Source: Formicarius rufipectus
Taxonomy: Eukaryota; Chordata; Aves; Passeriformes; Formicariidae
Direction: 5' to 3'
NCBI GenBank assembly: GCA_013399695.1
Contig: VXAU01000760.1
Location: 124,001-188,000, forward strand
DNA: 64,000 bases
The position numbers were made by a program, and so were the translations under genes. This document shows, piece after piece, positions 38,105 through 49,450 of the stretch. The notes below the pieces were generated by a model. It saw only the letters and a program-made list of their open reading frames with translations. It made no database searches and was not told the DNA's origin. Position 1 is the first letter of the stretch; every line of letters starts with the position of its first letter.

Positions 38105-39806
38105 GTGAGTGAAAATGAGGAGAAATATTGTTTGGGTTTTCTTGGCTTAGGCACATGTTTGCTCTGTAGTAAATTGAAGGGCTCCTTTTAATATTGTTGT
38201 CAGGTAGAAAGCAAAGAAAACAAAGATGAACCATTGTTGCAGCAGTCCATCCATTTTTTCATTCCTTTTTCCTTTTAGAAAATATTTGTCTTTTTTTCTT
38301 GCCATTCTCCAGTGGCTCCAGTGAAAGCTTTTAATAGGATCTCTATTCAAGTGGAGAAGTGCATCTTAGTTTGGGTTAATTTTTTTTCCGTTCTCGCTTT
38401 CACATTAAATACATTGACTAAACAGATCATCCAGGTCTTGGAAGTGGCTTTTAATTGATACTTACGAATTCTACATAGGTTTTCTCTTTGTTCGCTTCAT
38501 TTCAAATGCTAAGAAAAGAGAAATTACCCTCTTTTTTAGTATATGCATGTCTATAAGCTGCAGCAGTGTGGAACTTGGACAGTGTGTTTCTGACCTCAGC
38601 TTTTGGACAGCAAGTCTCAGAGGAAATAAAATGCTCTGGACGAGGGGTGTGTGGAAGGTCAGTAGGTGGTACTGTTTACTTTGGAGCCAACTCCCTGTAT
38701 AATCTTAAATGTCACAGTGCCTTTTTATCCTTTTAATTCATGAAACTAATCTCGAGACCATTTGTCATTAAAGATGAATTTAACTCACATGTAGATACGT
38801 AAGTTCTGTACAAATTGTTCATTTTGCTGAGAGCCAATTAAATAAATGATTTATAAGAATTATTCTTCCTTTTGCTCATCTAAGACACATGACAATTAAA
38901 AATTTAATTAGGTCTATAATGCATGCTGAAGCTTTTCAGGATATTTGAGAAGAATACACATTTAGAAGGAAGCCTGCAATGTCAAATAACCATCTAATCA
39001 CAGAAAGAGGTTTTGCTTCATGGAATTAGATTTTATCATGTTTCCCTCTCTCATGTCAAGCTGGTACATTTGACTTGTGGACAATTTGGGTCTAATCTTG
39101 ACTAAATGAAATGTGGCCCATGGACACCAGACTTTGCTACCCTTTCTTACAGTGGTTTGTACAGTAAGCCCCACACTAAGCTGCACTGTCTGGGAGCCCA
39201 ACCTTTCCTAATGGCCCTGCCACTGATCTTAGAAAGTCCTGTCACTTCTCTGGCCCTCTGTTACACTGTCTTATCAAACTAGAGAGCAAATGCTTTCAAA
39301 GCAAGGCCTTTAGAGTTTACTCATGAAATACTAAATGCCTCAATGAGTTACATGTACAGTATTGTAACTAATTAAAGGATTAGATAATTATAATCAGCAG
39401 AAGGAGCATTATTTAATGGGAAGAATGCTCATAAACTGGCCATTTTAAGGCAGTGAAGATGTAAGAATTGCTGTAATTTTCTTCTTCACTCTTTGCTCAT
39501 TTTACACTGTAATGATATCATTGACTTTCTGCTGGGGTTCATTTTAAGAGGCACACTGATTTTAATAGGGAACACCATGGAGTCCTCTCCTTACAAGCAG
39601 TGGCAGTAGACTGTTACCTAGTGCCATGTTAAGATACTAAATTGGGTAAATTAAACCTGGAAATTCAGTAATATCTCATTTTAATAGGTACTTACAGAGT
39701 ATTTTAGATATTTTTTGTTAGTCTTTTCAAGTGTTTTGAAAAGAAACTGTTGACAAGGCATCACACTAAATTAATTTTTCTCTTTTGTGTCTTACATCTA
39801 TTTTAG
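38105..39806 (+). other. CLSTN2: CLSTN2 intron, 1.7 kb
   Basis: GTGAGT donor and a T-rich acceptor CATCTATTTTAG. Apart from a MIR-like relic at about 39183-39285 it holds AT-rich unique sequence. No further exon seen. Confidence 0.9.
39183..39285 (+). repeat. MIR SINE relic
   Basis: The best MIR-like match in the window. It runs in MIR order through GCACTGTCTGGGAGCC, GGCCCTGCCACTGATCTT, GTCACTTCTCTGGCCCTCTG and TTACACTGTCTTATCAAACT, matching 'actgcctgggttc', 'ggctctgccac', 'gtcacttaacctctctgggcctcagttt' and 'cctcatctgtaaaa' with small deletions. Compared by eye against the remembered consensus. Confidence 0.5.
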
Positions 39807-40015
39807 GGCAGTAGTCCACATCCAGGTAAAGGATGTAAATGAGTTTTCACCAGCGTTCAAGGAGAGTGTGTACAGGGCCACTGTGACAGAGGGGAAGATC
39901 TATGACAGCATCCTGCAGGTGGAGGCCATAGATGAGGACTGTTCCCCACAGTACAGCCAGATCTGCAACTACGAGATTGTCACAACAGATGTTCCCTTTG
40001 CCATCGACAGGAACG
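39807..40015 (+). CDS. CLSTN2: Calsyntenin-2 exon (repeat 1/2 junction and cadherin repeat 2)
   Basis: A 209-bp exon, phase 2 in and phase 1 out, with a TTTTAG acceptor and a GTGAGT donor. It encodes about 70 residues starting (K)AVVHIQVKDVNEF, where DVNEF stands at the usual cadherin DxNDN linker position. It continues through YRATVTEGKIYDSILQVEAI and DEDCSPQYSQICNYEI to VPFAIDRNG. The DED acidic cluster and the TEG motif are cadherin calcium-site elements. Wording matches calsyntenin-2 closely. Intron retention would add 14 residues after the split Gly codon before a stop. Confidence 0.96.
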
Positions 40016-43000
40016 GTGAGTGTGGAGAAGGAGCACTCCTTAAGCTCTGGGACAGAGAGCAGCAATTTCTGTAGGGGGTATAACTGCCTCTTGATACCAC
40101 CTGGGAACCTGGCTTGGATGTTAACTCCGGGGAGTAACCCTGGTCTGTCTCAGAGAATGAAGGAATCCTTACACTTCGAAATTCAGTCCCCTTTAGGTAA
40201 GATTTGGGCAGGAAGTGGGACAGAAATTTCCTGTGCAAATGAAACAAGCAGTTTGAGGTGAGCAACTATGTTCCTCTGTCACTCAGCCCATTCTCTTAGT
40301 TGTCTCAGTTCTAGTTTCCCATCCAAGTGATGGCATTTCCCAGTGCAGCACGTAGTCCTACCTAACAGGGCTGTTCACTTGAGTGCAGCTAGTCCCACTC
40401 ATCTGGACCTTCTGGAGCAGATTCTGAATATAGAATTGACGATATGCTGGATACATTTATTGATTGTTAAAACTTTTAGGGTCATGGGTCCACAGATCTC
40501 CCCACTTGTGGTGCTTCCTGAAGCAGATCCATTATTCTGCACAAAGGAAGAAAATGTGCTTGGGAGAATTAGTACCAGTTTTAGTGAGTGTTGGGTGTAG
40601 TTGTTTTTTTAATGTCTATAATATTATATGGAAAATAGTAAAGCACTTTAAGTGCAAGCAGTGTTTGACCTTGGTGGCCCTGTATGTCAGCCTCCTGCTT
40701 TCCCCAGCCAAGTCCTCACCAGGGAGCAGCACAGAACATGACACTGAGTTTGGGAGTGGTGGCTGGGTTGCACGCAAAGTGTGTGGAACATCCTCCCTCC
40801 CATTCTCCACTTGCTTCAGACAGTGCTCAGTAGATTCCCCAGAAGGAGCCCCCTGTGTGCACACCCAGCAGTGCTCTGGGTTATCCCTCCTAGCAGAAGC
40901 ACTTCATCCACATTGTATGTAAGAGGAGAGCATTGTTTGGAGGTTAAATCTGATTTTTGGCCAAATTGGCAATTGAAGGCATGCATGGAGCTCCTGTTTT
41001 CTCTGAGCAGTCATTTTCATGTTGGGATGTTTTATAAAAGCTCTTTGCCCTCTTCAAAAATTATTCATCTCTATTTGTGCAGTTCTTGCACAATGCACAG
41101 CTGAGCATCACAAGGCAATAACCTGTTGGCATCAATACATTGTAATGACATTGGGGAAAATGTTATTATACTCTGGGAGGCAAGTATAGGATATAGGAGG
41201 TATAATCATGAGTATGTTTGTGTTTGAGTAAATGAGGTCAACTGACACAGGAATCTTTTGCCAGAGAATTGCACAAAGGGGTGTTTTACAGGAAGTGGGC
41301 ACTTGAAAATGAGCAGTTCCCCAGAAGTTTTTCCCCTGTGGGACTGGGTGCTTACACAAGTTGCAGGTGGTTTCATAATTTCATCCCAGGTTTGTGACAT
41401 ATACCATGGATAAATAAATAATACACTGAAATTAGCAGGGTACAGAGCAGGCATTTCTATGGCTCGTGCCTTTTCAGCTGCTATCACACAGTGCAGCTGC
41501 CTCAGGAGTGATCATGGGTTTTTTTTGCAGTCAGGCATGATCAAAAGCATGGGAAATGTCAGGAATCCTTGGTTACATCTTTGTCCTCCTGTGCCTGGGA
41601 CTGGCTTTTCAGCAAAGGCAATGAGAAAATCATTCATTTAAACACGACTTTAAAGCCTGCAGTGAATAATTGGTAGAAGGTTGTAATACTTGCAGTTTCT
41701 TGGTCATGAATTCAATTAATATTTTTTGATCTATTTGTTCACTAAAAGAACAGTGCTGCCACAACCAACAGTAATTGCAGTCTAATTTGCAATTTTTTAA
41801 GATAATGGTAATTACTTAAACCCACTGGGATTACAGACAGAGTTAGAATAGATGGCTACACTTTTATTTTGTGACAGAAATACATTGCTCAGTTCCAACG
41901 CATTTCACTGCTGAGAATGTCTCTCTGTGGCAACTGATGTAAACCTTCTCTGGTGCAAATTCTTTGACAGTGCCCATTTTTGTTCCCTACAGGATAGTCA
42001 AAATAGATGTATGAGATGCCTGGGACTGCCCATTAATACTGTGCTAATTAGGATTTTGTTAATAGTTGGGGTTTTTTTTAACCTTTGTGAACTACAAATC
42101 TGGGTTCTTGTGTCTTCTGCAGGTGAGAATTTTTTCTGCTTTTTAGTAACCTAAGTTTGGAATTTCATTGCCCAGAAAGAGTAGGACCAGATGCCTACAA
42201 TCAAATCTAAATACTGCAGAGGGCCCAAAAAGAAGGACCAAGGGGTGGGAAGGGCTGGTGGTGGTGAGGAAAAAAAAATGCCATTTTCTGTCCCTGATGG
42301 TGGATTTTTTTTTATCGCCAGCATATGAAACTAACCACAAACACACAGGTCTGTAGAAAGAACATCCTATTCCATCAGCTATTTTTATTTTAGCAGGTCC
42401 TTTTAGACAAGACTTCTATCTGGTTCCATGCATTGTCTTGAGAAATTGTATTCCATGTTCTAAGCCTTTCTAAGTTAGGCACCTAAAGGTAGGTAATATA
42501 AAGCTTCCTATTTGCATTTGGTAGCTCTGACCCTTGGTATGTGATTTCCTTGTGAATAAAATTACACATGAAGCAATAGCACTAATAAAATTGACTCTTG
42601 CATATGATGAGCCTAACTTGGAAGGTATTGAACTCTTAGGCATAAAATACAATCATGTAAAGGATGACAAAATTATGCTGTGCTATGCAAAGAACTAGGA
42701 CAAGAGGTAGAAGTTATGTTTTAAAGTACTATTGAATGCAGATTAGTCTAGTTTTGTTCTTAGCAGAGAATCCCAATCATCCAAGTCAGCTATTGTATCA
42801 ATATTATGGAGGCTTTTTTCAGGTGGGATAAAAGGAAACCACAGTGAACAGACCTGCTGTAATGCCAGGTCACATCTCTATGCATCTTGTGCCTTTATGT
42901 ATCAGGGATCATGCTGAGATGACCAGAGAATTCAAGTACAGACACAGATTCTGTCCCAGCTCTGACCTCCTCTCATCTCTAAACTGGGAATAGCTCTGTT

Positions 43001-46000
43001 TGCCCCCCAGCACTGGGAAGCACTTCACAGAGACATGTTCAGGCTGCTCAACATGAAGATGAGATACTGGTTTATGTGTCCAGTCTGGACAGGTTCTCTG
43101 AGGTCACATATCTCAGGAAACAGATGTGGGCAGGACCTCACAAGGACATCCTTTGCAGCACTGAGAGCTGTGTTACGAGGTCTGCACACTTCATGCTGTC
43201 AGAAAAGTAGCGAAACTTCAAAGCTAACCATTTGCATTTGGTATTTATTTATTTATGAAATCACAGATTCTTTCTGTTGTTATTGAAAAATGAACCCTTT
43301 AGACAAGAAGAAATTCAAATCCTTCAGTGGACTAATGGTCAAATGCAAGTCCTGATGGCTCTTGGCTCCTGGAAACGTTGGCCTGCCACTGCTGGGAGCA
43401 GGCTGGAGTCAGACCACTCATGTAACACTATCCCAGCTTTTGCAAGAGCTGGGAGATTCAGTTTTATACTACTTATGCACACAGGAAGGAAGTGTGGAAT
43501 TTGAGAGGGAATTTCCATAGTGAATGAGTTGAGTCTTTCCCTGTTCTTGTGACTGCTCCAAAGTAAGGTAAAAGACAGACATAAAAGAGGAGTGTCTGTA
43601 TCAATGTGTCCCCAAAATTGACCTTGGAGAAACAGAGTTGTGGATGTCTGTGTCCTCAGGCAGGAGTTTTCATATTCTTGTCATCATTTATCTGGTTTTT
43701 GTTTTTTTAAAATCTGTTATAGCTCTGGATATTTCCAGGAAAAGGCAGATATTTAGGAGGACTGTAAAAAAATTATTATTTTATGACCTCATTGTGAACT
43801 GTGTAGAAAGGTACTTGATTCCCCCATTAAAATTTTCTCTATTTTAGATTAAATTCCCTTTTTGTCTGTGGATGAAATGTAGATTTAAACTGTCAGAATA
43901 TCACCTCTAAAGTCTTCATTAGTCTGTGTTTATAGTGCTTCCCTTCTGTGTCTACTTTTTAATCATACTGATTAAATTGTTAAAACCCAAAGAAACATAA
44001 AGCATCAGAGACAGGAATAAAAAATTATTAGGAAATCAGTGAACTGTTGGGTAACACCTGCAAGATACTCAAATGACTTTCCAGAATAACACCTAATAGT
44101 CAAAATCTTTATAGTCCAAATCTTAAAAGACCACAATAGAACACAAAATTTGGAAGAGAGATTTAGTGAAATGCAAATATATTGTAATGATTTAGAGATC
44201 TTATAGGACAGGTAATGTGCCACACAAATTCTAGCAGTCTGCTAAAGTAGGTTCAGACAATTTTGGTCTCTTGAGAATTATCTTTGCTGATTATGGACTA
44301 AAATAATACCAAAGAGAACCAAATAGGGAAATGTAAAGATTCATGTAAGAAATAATATAATGCAGACAGAAAAGAACAACTGAGCAGATATGAAATCAAT
44401 AATTAAGTATATACAGTGGCAGCTTTTCATTAAATCCTCTTAGGCAGCTACTAATCAAGCAACTCACGATAGTGGGTGGCTTAAGTTGTTTAGTCAATCA
44501 CTAACTCACCAAGAACAAAGTGCTTGGTATTGCTGGAGTTGCTTTCGTGGAGGCAAGAGGAATTTCCAGGGCACATATGGAAACACCTGGCAGGATGAGG
44601 TACCCCAGAGGGAAAAGCACAGAGGTTGTAGGACACAGAACTGTGTCCATGCCATCCTTCAGCAGGTCCTCTGCTTCTCCATTTGAGACATAAAAATATT
44701 AAAATGGCTTGTTGTCCTCTGTGCCTGCTCTGAAAGGGAGAGACAGAGACTCAAAGCCAACAGCACCTGGGGTATTGGGCCTGATTTATAACTGCAGATG
44801 TAAGGGTCTATTTGAACTACAAGTTTTGAACCTGAAGATGGTGGTAAATGCAAAAGCAGCCTTCCTTCAGGCCTGGCCTGATGGTTTTAATTAAACTACT
44901 AAAGCTGCCTTCAGTGTAGTAAAAAGGAAGGTGGTGGGCTCTGATAAGATGAGTGGGTATCAGAGAAAGAGACACCTGCCAAAAGTCTTTATTTGTCAAA
45001 GTAATGGAGGTTTAGTGAAAGACTTTTTTAAAGAAGTTGCATTTGTCTGCTTTCTCCTGTCTCTCATTCATTTGAATAGAAAGGAAAAAAAAAAGAAAAA
45101 AAAATAAACCCTAAACCTCCAAACAATGCCTAACTTTGCATGCCTAACAACAAATACTTTAACCAGCACATGTGGGAATCAACTCACTGTATTTGACTAA
45201 ATTCCAGGTTCTGGGGGCTCCCCATTTCAAATTTAGCCCAGACAACTGGGTTTGGCTGATCCTTTCTTGAAAGCAGTTTTATGTGTAGCACTTATCCCAT
45301 GTAGGTTTGTTTCTTGAATTCTAGAACAAAGATCCTCATTTAAAGGGATGGTATAAAAAACAGCACTGAGCAAAAGTGTGAAATGTATTAAACAGGCTCA
45401 AGTTTCAATTTGGTCAAGAAGTGCATTTCACTGCAAATGGACAGAATTAAAATACTGAACTTGTTAACAGCAAAACCCCACTCTGCACAGTACTCTTGCT
45501 GCAGGAACTACTCAAAGATCTTCCCATATCCTTGTGAAAATTCCAGTGTTCCCGAAACATGTAATTTGCCACTTTTGTTTGTGTCAGGTTCAGCAGATAT
45601 CTCTGTTGTTCCTGTGCTTTATTTTCATGTGATGACTGTGTTGTTTTATCAAATACTGTGAGCACTCTAATGCAGAAGGTGATTCTGGGAGTTTTCCTGG
45701 GTTTAAAACTCAGGGAAAGGAGTCAAAGGGCTACAGATGTCTCTCATGTAATGGGTCATTGCTTTTAGGAAACCAGGAGGGTACTCAGGCTGGGGAGGTG
45801 CTCAGCAGGGGATCTCAGGAAGGTGGCTGACATATTAAAGAAGTACATTCTGTGAAGGTGTGGGGGATGAGGGTGCACCTCCTCAGACTTTACACTTCAA
45901 GATATAACTGCGAATTAGTCTGACTGTCTTACTTTAGAAAGTGTTGAGCAGATGTTTTCTAATACAGCCATGCCCACATTATATCTCCAGCATCTTATAT

Positions 46001-46198
46001 TTGCCTAAGAACTTCTTTATTTCTCTTCTGGTTTGAAAGAAAATGCTTCCTATTCCTCATAACTGTCCTGCCTGTGGACGTCCCATGTGCTTCAAAGGAA
46101 GTCCCAAAGGACTTGATTAACCAGGAACCAAATGTTACAGTGTGTCTGTGCTTAGCCAAGAAAGACTCTCTGAATGTTTTCTTGTATTGGACCTATAG
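40016..46198 (+). other. CLSTN2: CLSTN2 intron, 6.2 kb
   Basis: Normal GT-AG ends (GTGAGT; ACCTATAG). It contains a possible MIR relic near 42948-43035 and A-rich patches around 45083-45104. Chance frames, including a 152-codon one at 40464-40922, have no domain, no conserved wording and no splice support. Nothing else recognised. Confidence 0.9.
42948..43035 (+). repeat. Possible MIR SINE relic
   Basis: GATTCTGTCCCAGCTCTGAC, CTCATCTCTAAACTGGGAAT and GGGAAGCACTTCACAGAG follow the order of the MIR segments 'cccggctctgcc', 'ctcatctgtaaaatggggata' and 'gtaaagcacttagcacag'. Strongly diverged; low confidence. Confidence 0.3.
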
Positions 46199-46348
46199 GT
46201 AACATCAGAAACACCGAGAAGCTGAGCTATGATAAACAGCACCAGTATGAGATAATGGTAACAGCTTTTGACTGTGGCCAAAAACGTGCAACAGAAGATG
46301 TCCTCGTACGAGTAAATGTCAAACCAGTGTGCAAGCCAGGCTGGCAAG
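46199..46348 (+). CDS. CLSTN2: Calsyntenin-2 exon (cadherin repeat 2, C-terminal part)
   Basis: A 150-bp exon, phase 1 at both ends, with acceptor GGACCTATAG and donor GTAAGG. It encodes about 50 residues: (G)NIRNTEKLSYDKQHQYEI, then TAFDCGQKRATEDVLVRV and KPVCKPGWQ. TEKLSYDKQHQYEI is the LDxE/Y strand of a cadherin repeat and TAFDCG its AxDxG. KPVCKPGWQ leads into the linker before the LNS domain. Because both ends are phase 1, skipping would keep the frame but remove the C-terminal part of the second cadherin repeat. Confidence 0.96.
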
Positions 46349-49139
46349 GTAAGGTTTCATAGCTTATCTATTTTATTTTTTTTTTTTAAATGAATTTCTT
46401 TTTTTTTTTTTTTCACCCCTCACCTCACAGAAAGTAAAGTAGAGTGCTTTATTAAGAGGATATGCATAATTTGCTATTTCTTGTGCTTCATTCCAAGAAA
46501 GTATATAATAATCCCATGGTCGTTTGCATTTCCCATGGTTCCTCTTTATTCAGAAAAAAGAACAGACTAGGAAAAAAGCCAAGTTTCGCTTCTAATAGGC
46601 TACCTAATAATTCAGTCTGAATACACTGGAAAGTTAAAAAAATGCTGCTGATCTGCCTTTATCCTGCTATTCCTTTAAATAAAGCACTTGAAGCCACCAT
46701 GCCAAGGTGTTTTTCCCACAAGAGCCAGAGTTGCTCAAGTTATCTTGTTGCAGGTACAGAACTGGCTTTCATGAGCATTCATGAGGCAGGGCACACTCAC
46801 CTGGCACTGGGAGCAAAAGGCATTTTTTTATACTGATTATTGTCTTCATATTGAGGCATTCCAGGAGGAACTGATTTTCTGAAAAGGTTATAAGGGTCCA
46901 CACTGTCTAAAAAGGAGTAAACCCCAGGGAGATAGAAATGCCACTAATTACAAGGAATTAAGATGAAAATGAGGGCTGGATTAGGGACAAACCAATCGGA
47001 TGTAACCACATTATGCAGATGCCATTCAGGACTAACTTGACCTTCATAATCGTAATTTTTAACCAGAATGATTGAGAAGAAAAAAATCAGTTTGGCTGTT
47101 GTGCTTAAAGGTAAATTGGCAGGTTGACATTTATAAGGGGAAAAAAAGGTTTTCTTTGTAAAATGAGAAGCCCTGGTCTAGAGGACCTTGTAATGACATG
47201 TTTGCAATAACAGGATTCCATTTCCACCGTCCTCACTCAGAGCAGAACCACGTGTCAGTTTTTCAGACATGTACTAGTTCTCCACCCACCCAAGTACTTT
47301 GAAGAACATTTTTGTTGAAAAAAAAATAATACCTGTGAACTATTTCCACATTTTCTAACTGCTTTTATTGTTCCAAACCCCATGACTTATTCTATAAAAT
47401 CTATATGGTCTCCTTACACTGTAGAAATGTTCTGTTTCCATTTTATGGAGTTGCTTCAAAAAAATCCTCCCAAATTAGTGTGGAATTTTTATTAAAATGG
47501 GTGGATTGTTGATTTTTTTAAAATTTTCATAATATTCCCATTTTATGTATTTTATTGATCAAATAATTTTTGTAAAAATACCTTACCAATGGTATTTAAA
47601 TGATGTTTAATAGTGTTGGTATTGCCCAGTATTGTCTTACTTATAGTTCAAACATCATAAGAGACAGATGGTTGTGGCTGGTCCCATCAGGTGGGTATGT
47701 GACCAGGTAGACAATAAAAGTAATAGAAACAGCCTGAAATTATGTTTGGTTGGTTTTAGGGTGGGTTTTTTGATACTTGTTTCTATACAGTGTTTACAAG
47801 GTGTCTAGATTTTAGTGAGAAGCTGGAATTCAGCTATTGTTCATTAATGCAAGTAAAATTAACTTTCTTCTCTTCTACAAGTCAGAGCTATGTGTGGCTT
47901 TGGTTTGGATTAACACTAAGTATGAGAGGCTGCCAGCTTGTTTTTCCATGTGGTGCTGAGGAAACAGAGCAAATAGCATATGTACAAAGCAACCCATCAG
48001 GCAAAGAATTTCTAAGGAAGTTTAAAGCAGCTTGTCTAGAGCATCTTGAGTAGGCAAGGATATGCCTTGATAGCCTTCCTTTTTGTTTCTTTTTGTGGCA
48101 ATTTGGCATGAATATTCTTCCTCCCTTGTGATCTGATAAAGTTTTACAATAGGCCTTTATCACAGGAAAGGTAAGAATATGAATTACCTTGATATATTCT
48201 GCTCCATCCTGTTCCGTGTGGAATTCTGACTTTCCATCTGTCAAACATGTGCAAGGGGATACGTTTCCCACTCAGAGTATGAGGTGTTTAGGTAAACAAT
48301 TGGGTAGATCCAGCTTCAGTTCTTAATTACAAAGTCATTGATTGTAACTTGAAAATGAGCTGCAACAATTACTTCCAGAAATTTAGGCATTGCCCTCAAA
48401 GAGATTTTATTTTTTTTAATGCCTACTCGTTTTTAAAGGTGAGGAAATTCATAGTGGTGGTATTGTTTTCCACTTTGAACCAGTATCTGTAAAAATTAAC
48501 TGTTGCTAGGGGGAAAAAAAAATCAAATAAGCAAAACTTACTAAGATTATTTCCAGTACTTAAAGAGGAAATCTGGAGACTAGGAATGGAGGATATTTAT
48601 AGTGTTCTTTCTTCCCTGCATCTGTCACTCTGTGACCTCCCCACAGAGGGGCAGCCAGCAGGTGTGCTTCATCTTCTTTGAAATAATACCACATTTGTAA
48701 AGATTGGATGACTAAGGGAGGTAAAATAATGGGGGCTTTTTTGTCAGAAAAGATGAATATTCTGAGTCTTTGGTTATAATACAGAACCTGCTAAAATACA
48801 ACATGTATTATGTGTTTTTTTTCTCCTTCTTCAGTGTTAGCTTGAACAAAAATGCTTGGAAATTCAATTTATAGCATTGGCACTTAGTTCTCAAAAGTTA
48901 ATGGCTTTTGTAATTTGAAATATTGTGCACTTCTTTATGCAACTGTTATGAAGAGAGATTGTAGTAATCTAATGCAAATACAGTGTTAAAAGTTTCAGTG
49001 GGGATGCCCTTCAAATAACCTCCGTTGTGCAGCGCTGGGGAGGGGGAGAACGGGCTGGTGTAAAACAATGTGCACAATTATTGCTGCTTCTGGAGGCCAA
49101 CTCCGTGTGACTGACAGGTACAGCAGAGCAAATAACACT

Positions 49140-49450
49140 CAGCAAGCCAAGGGGCTGTCCTTTAATCAATATTCCCGTGGATATTAGCATTCATTAAATC
49201 CAGGAGCCACTTCCCTGCTCTCTGATGACAGACATTAATATACAATCAACAAGCTTTCCCGAACAGGCATTTTCAGCAAAAAAAGCCTCCTCTCTACTAA
49301 GAGGCTACTTTAGAAACAAACTTGACGCAAACTGACATCAAAGCATTCTGAGATCACTCTGAAATGTTATTAGTAACCTGAGCAAGCTAAAAATGCAAAT
49401 CAATGAACTGAAGTAATTCTTAATCAGTTATTTAAATTGGAAATCCTCAC
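49140..49450. promoter_or_regulatory. CLSTN2: Candidate conserved non-coding element
   Basis: Repeat-free AT-rich sequence with closely spaced motifs: TTTAATCAATATTCC, CATTCATTAAATCC, GACATTAATATACAATCAAC, an octamer-like ATGCAAAT at about 49393-49400 and TTCTTAATCAG. The density of homeodomain and POU-type motifs suggests an intronic enhancer. Inferred from motif content only. Confidence 0.25.

Noticed and set aside
40464..40922. 152-codon + frame in a CLSTN2 intron
   Set aside because: Composition is low-information (S, C and L rich), no homology recognised and no splice sites bound it.
47790..48053. 87-codon + frame whose C-terminal part looks protein-like
   Set aside because: A weak acceptor-like CTACAAG precedes part of it, but the frame is not compatible with a calsyntenin segment and nothing is missing between the flanking exons.
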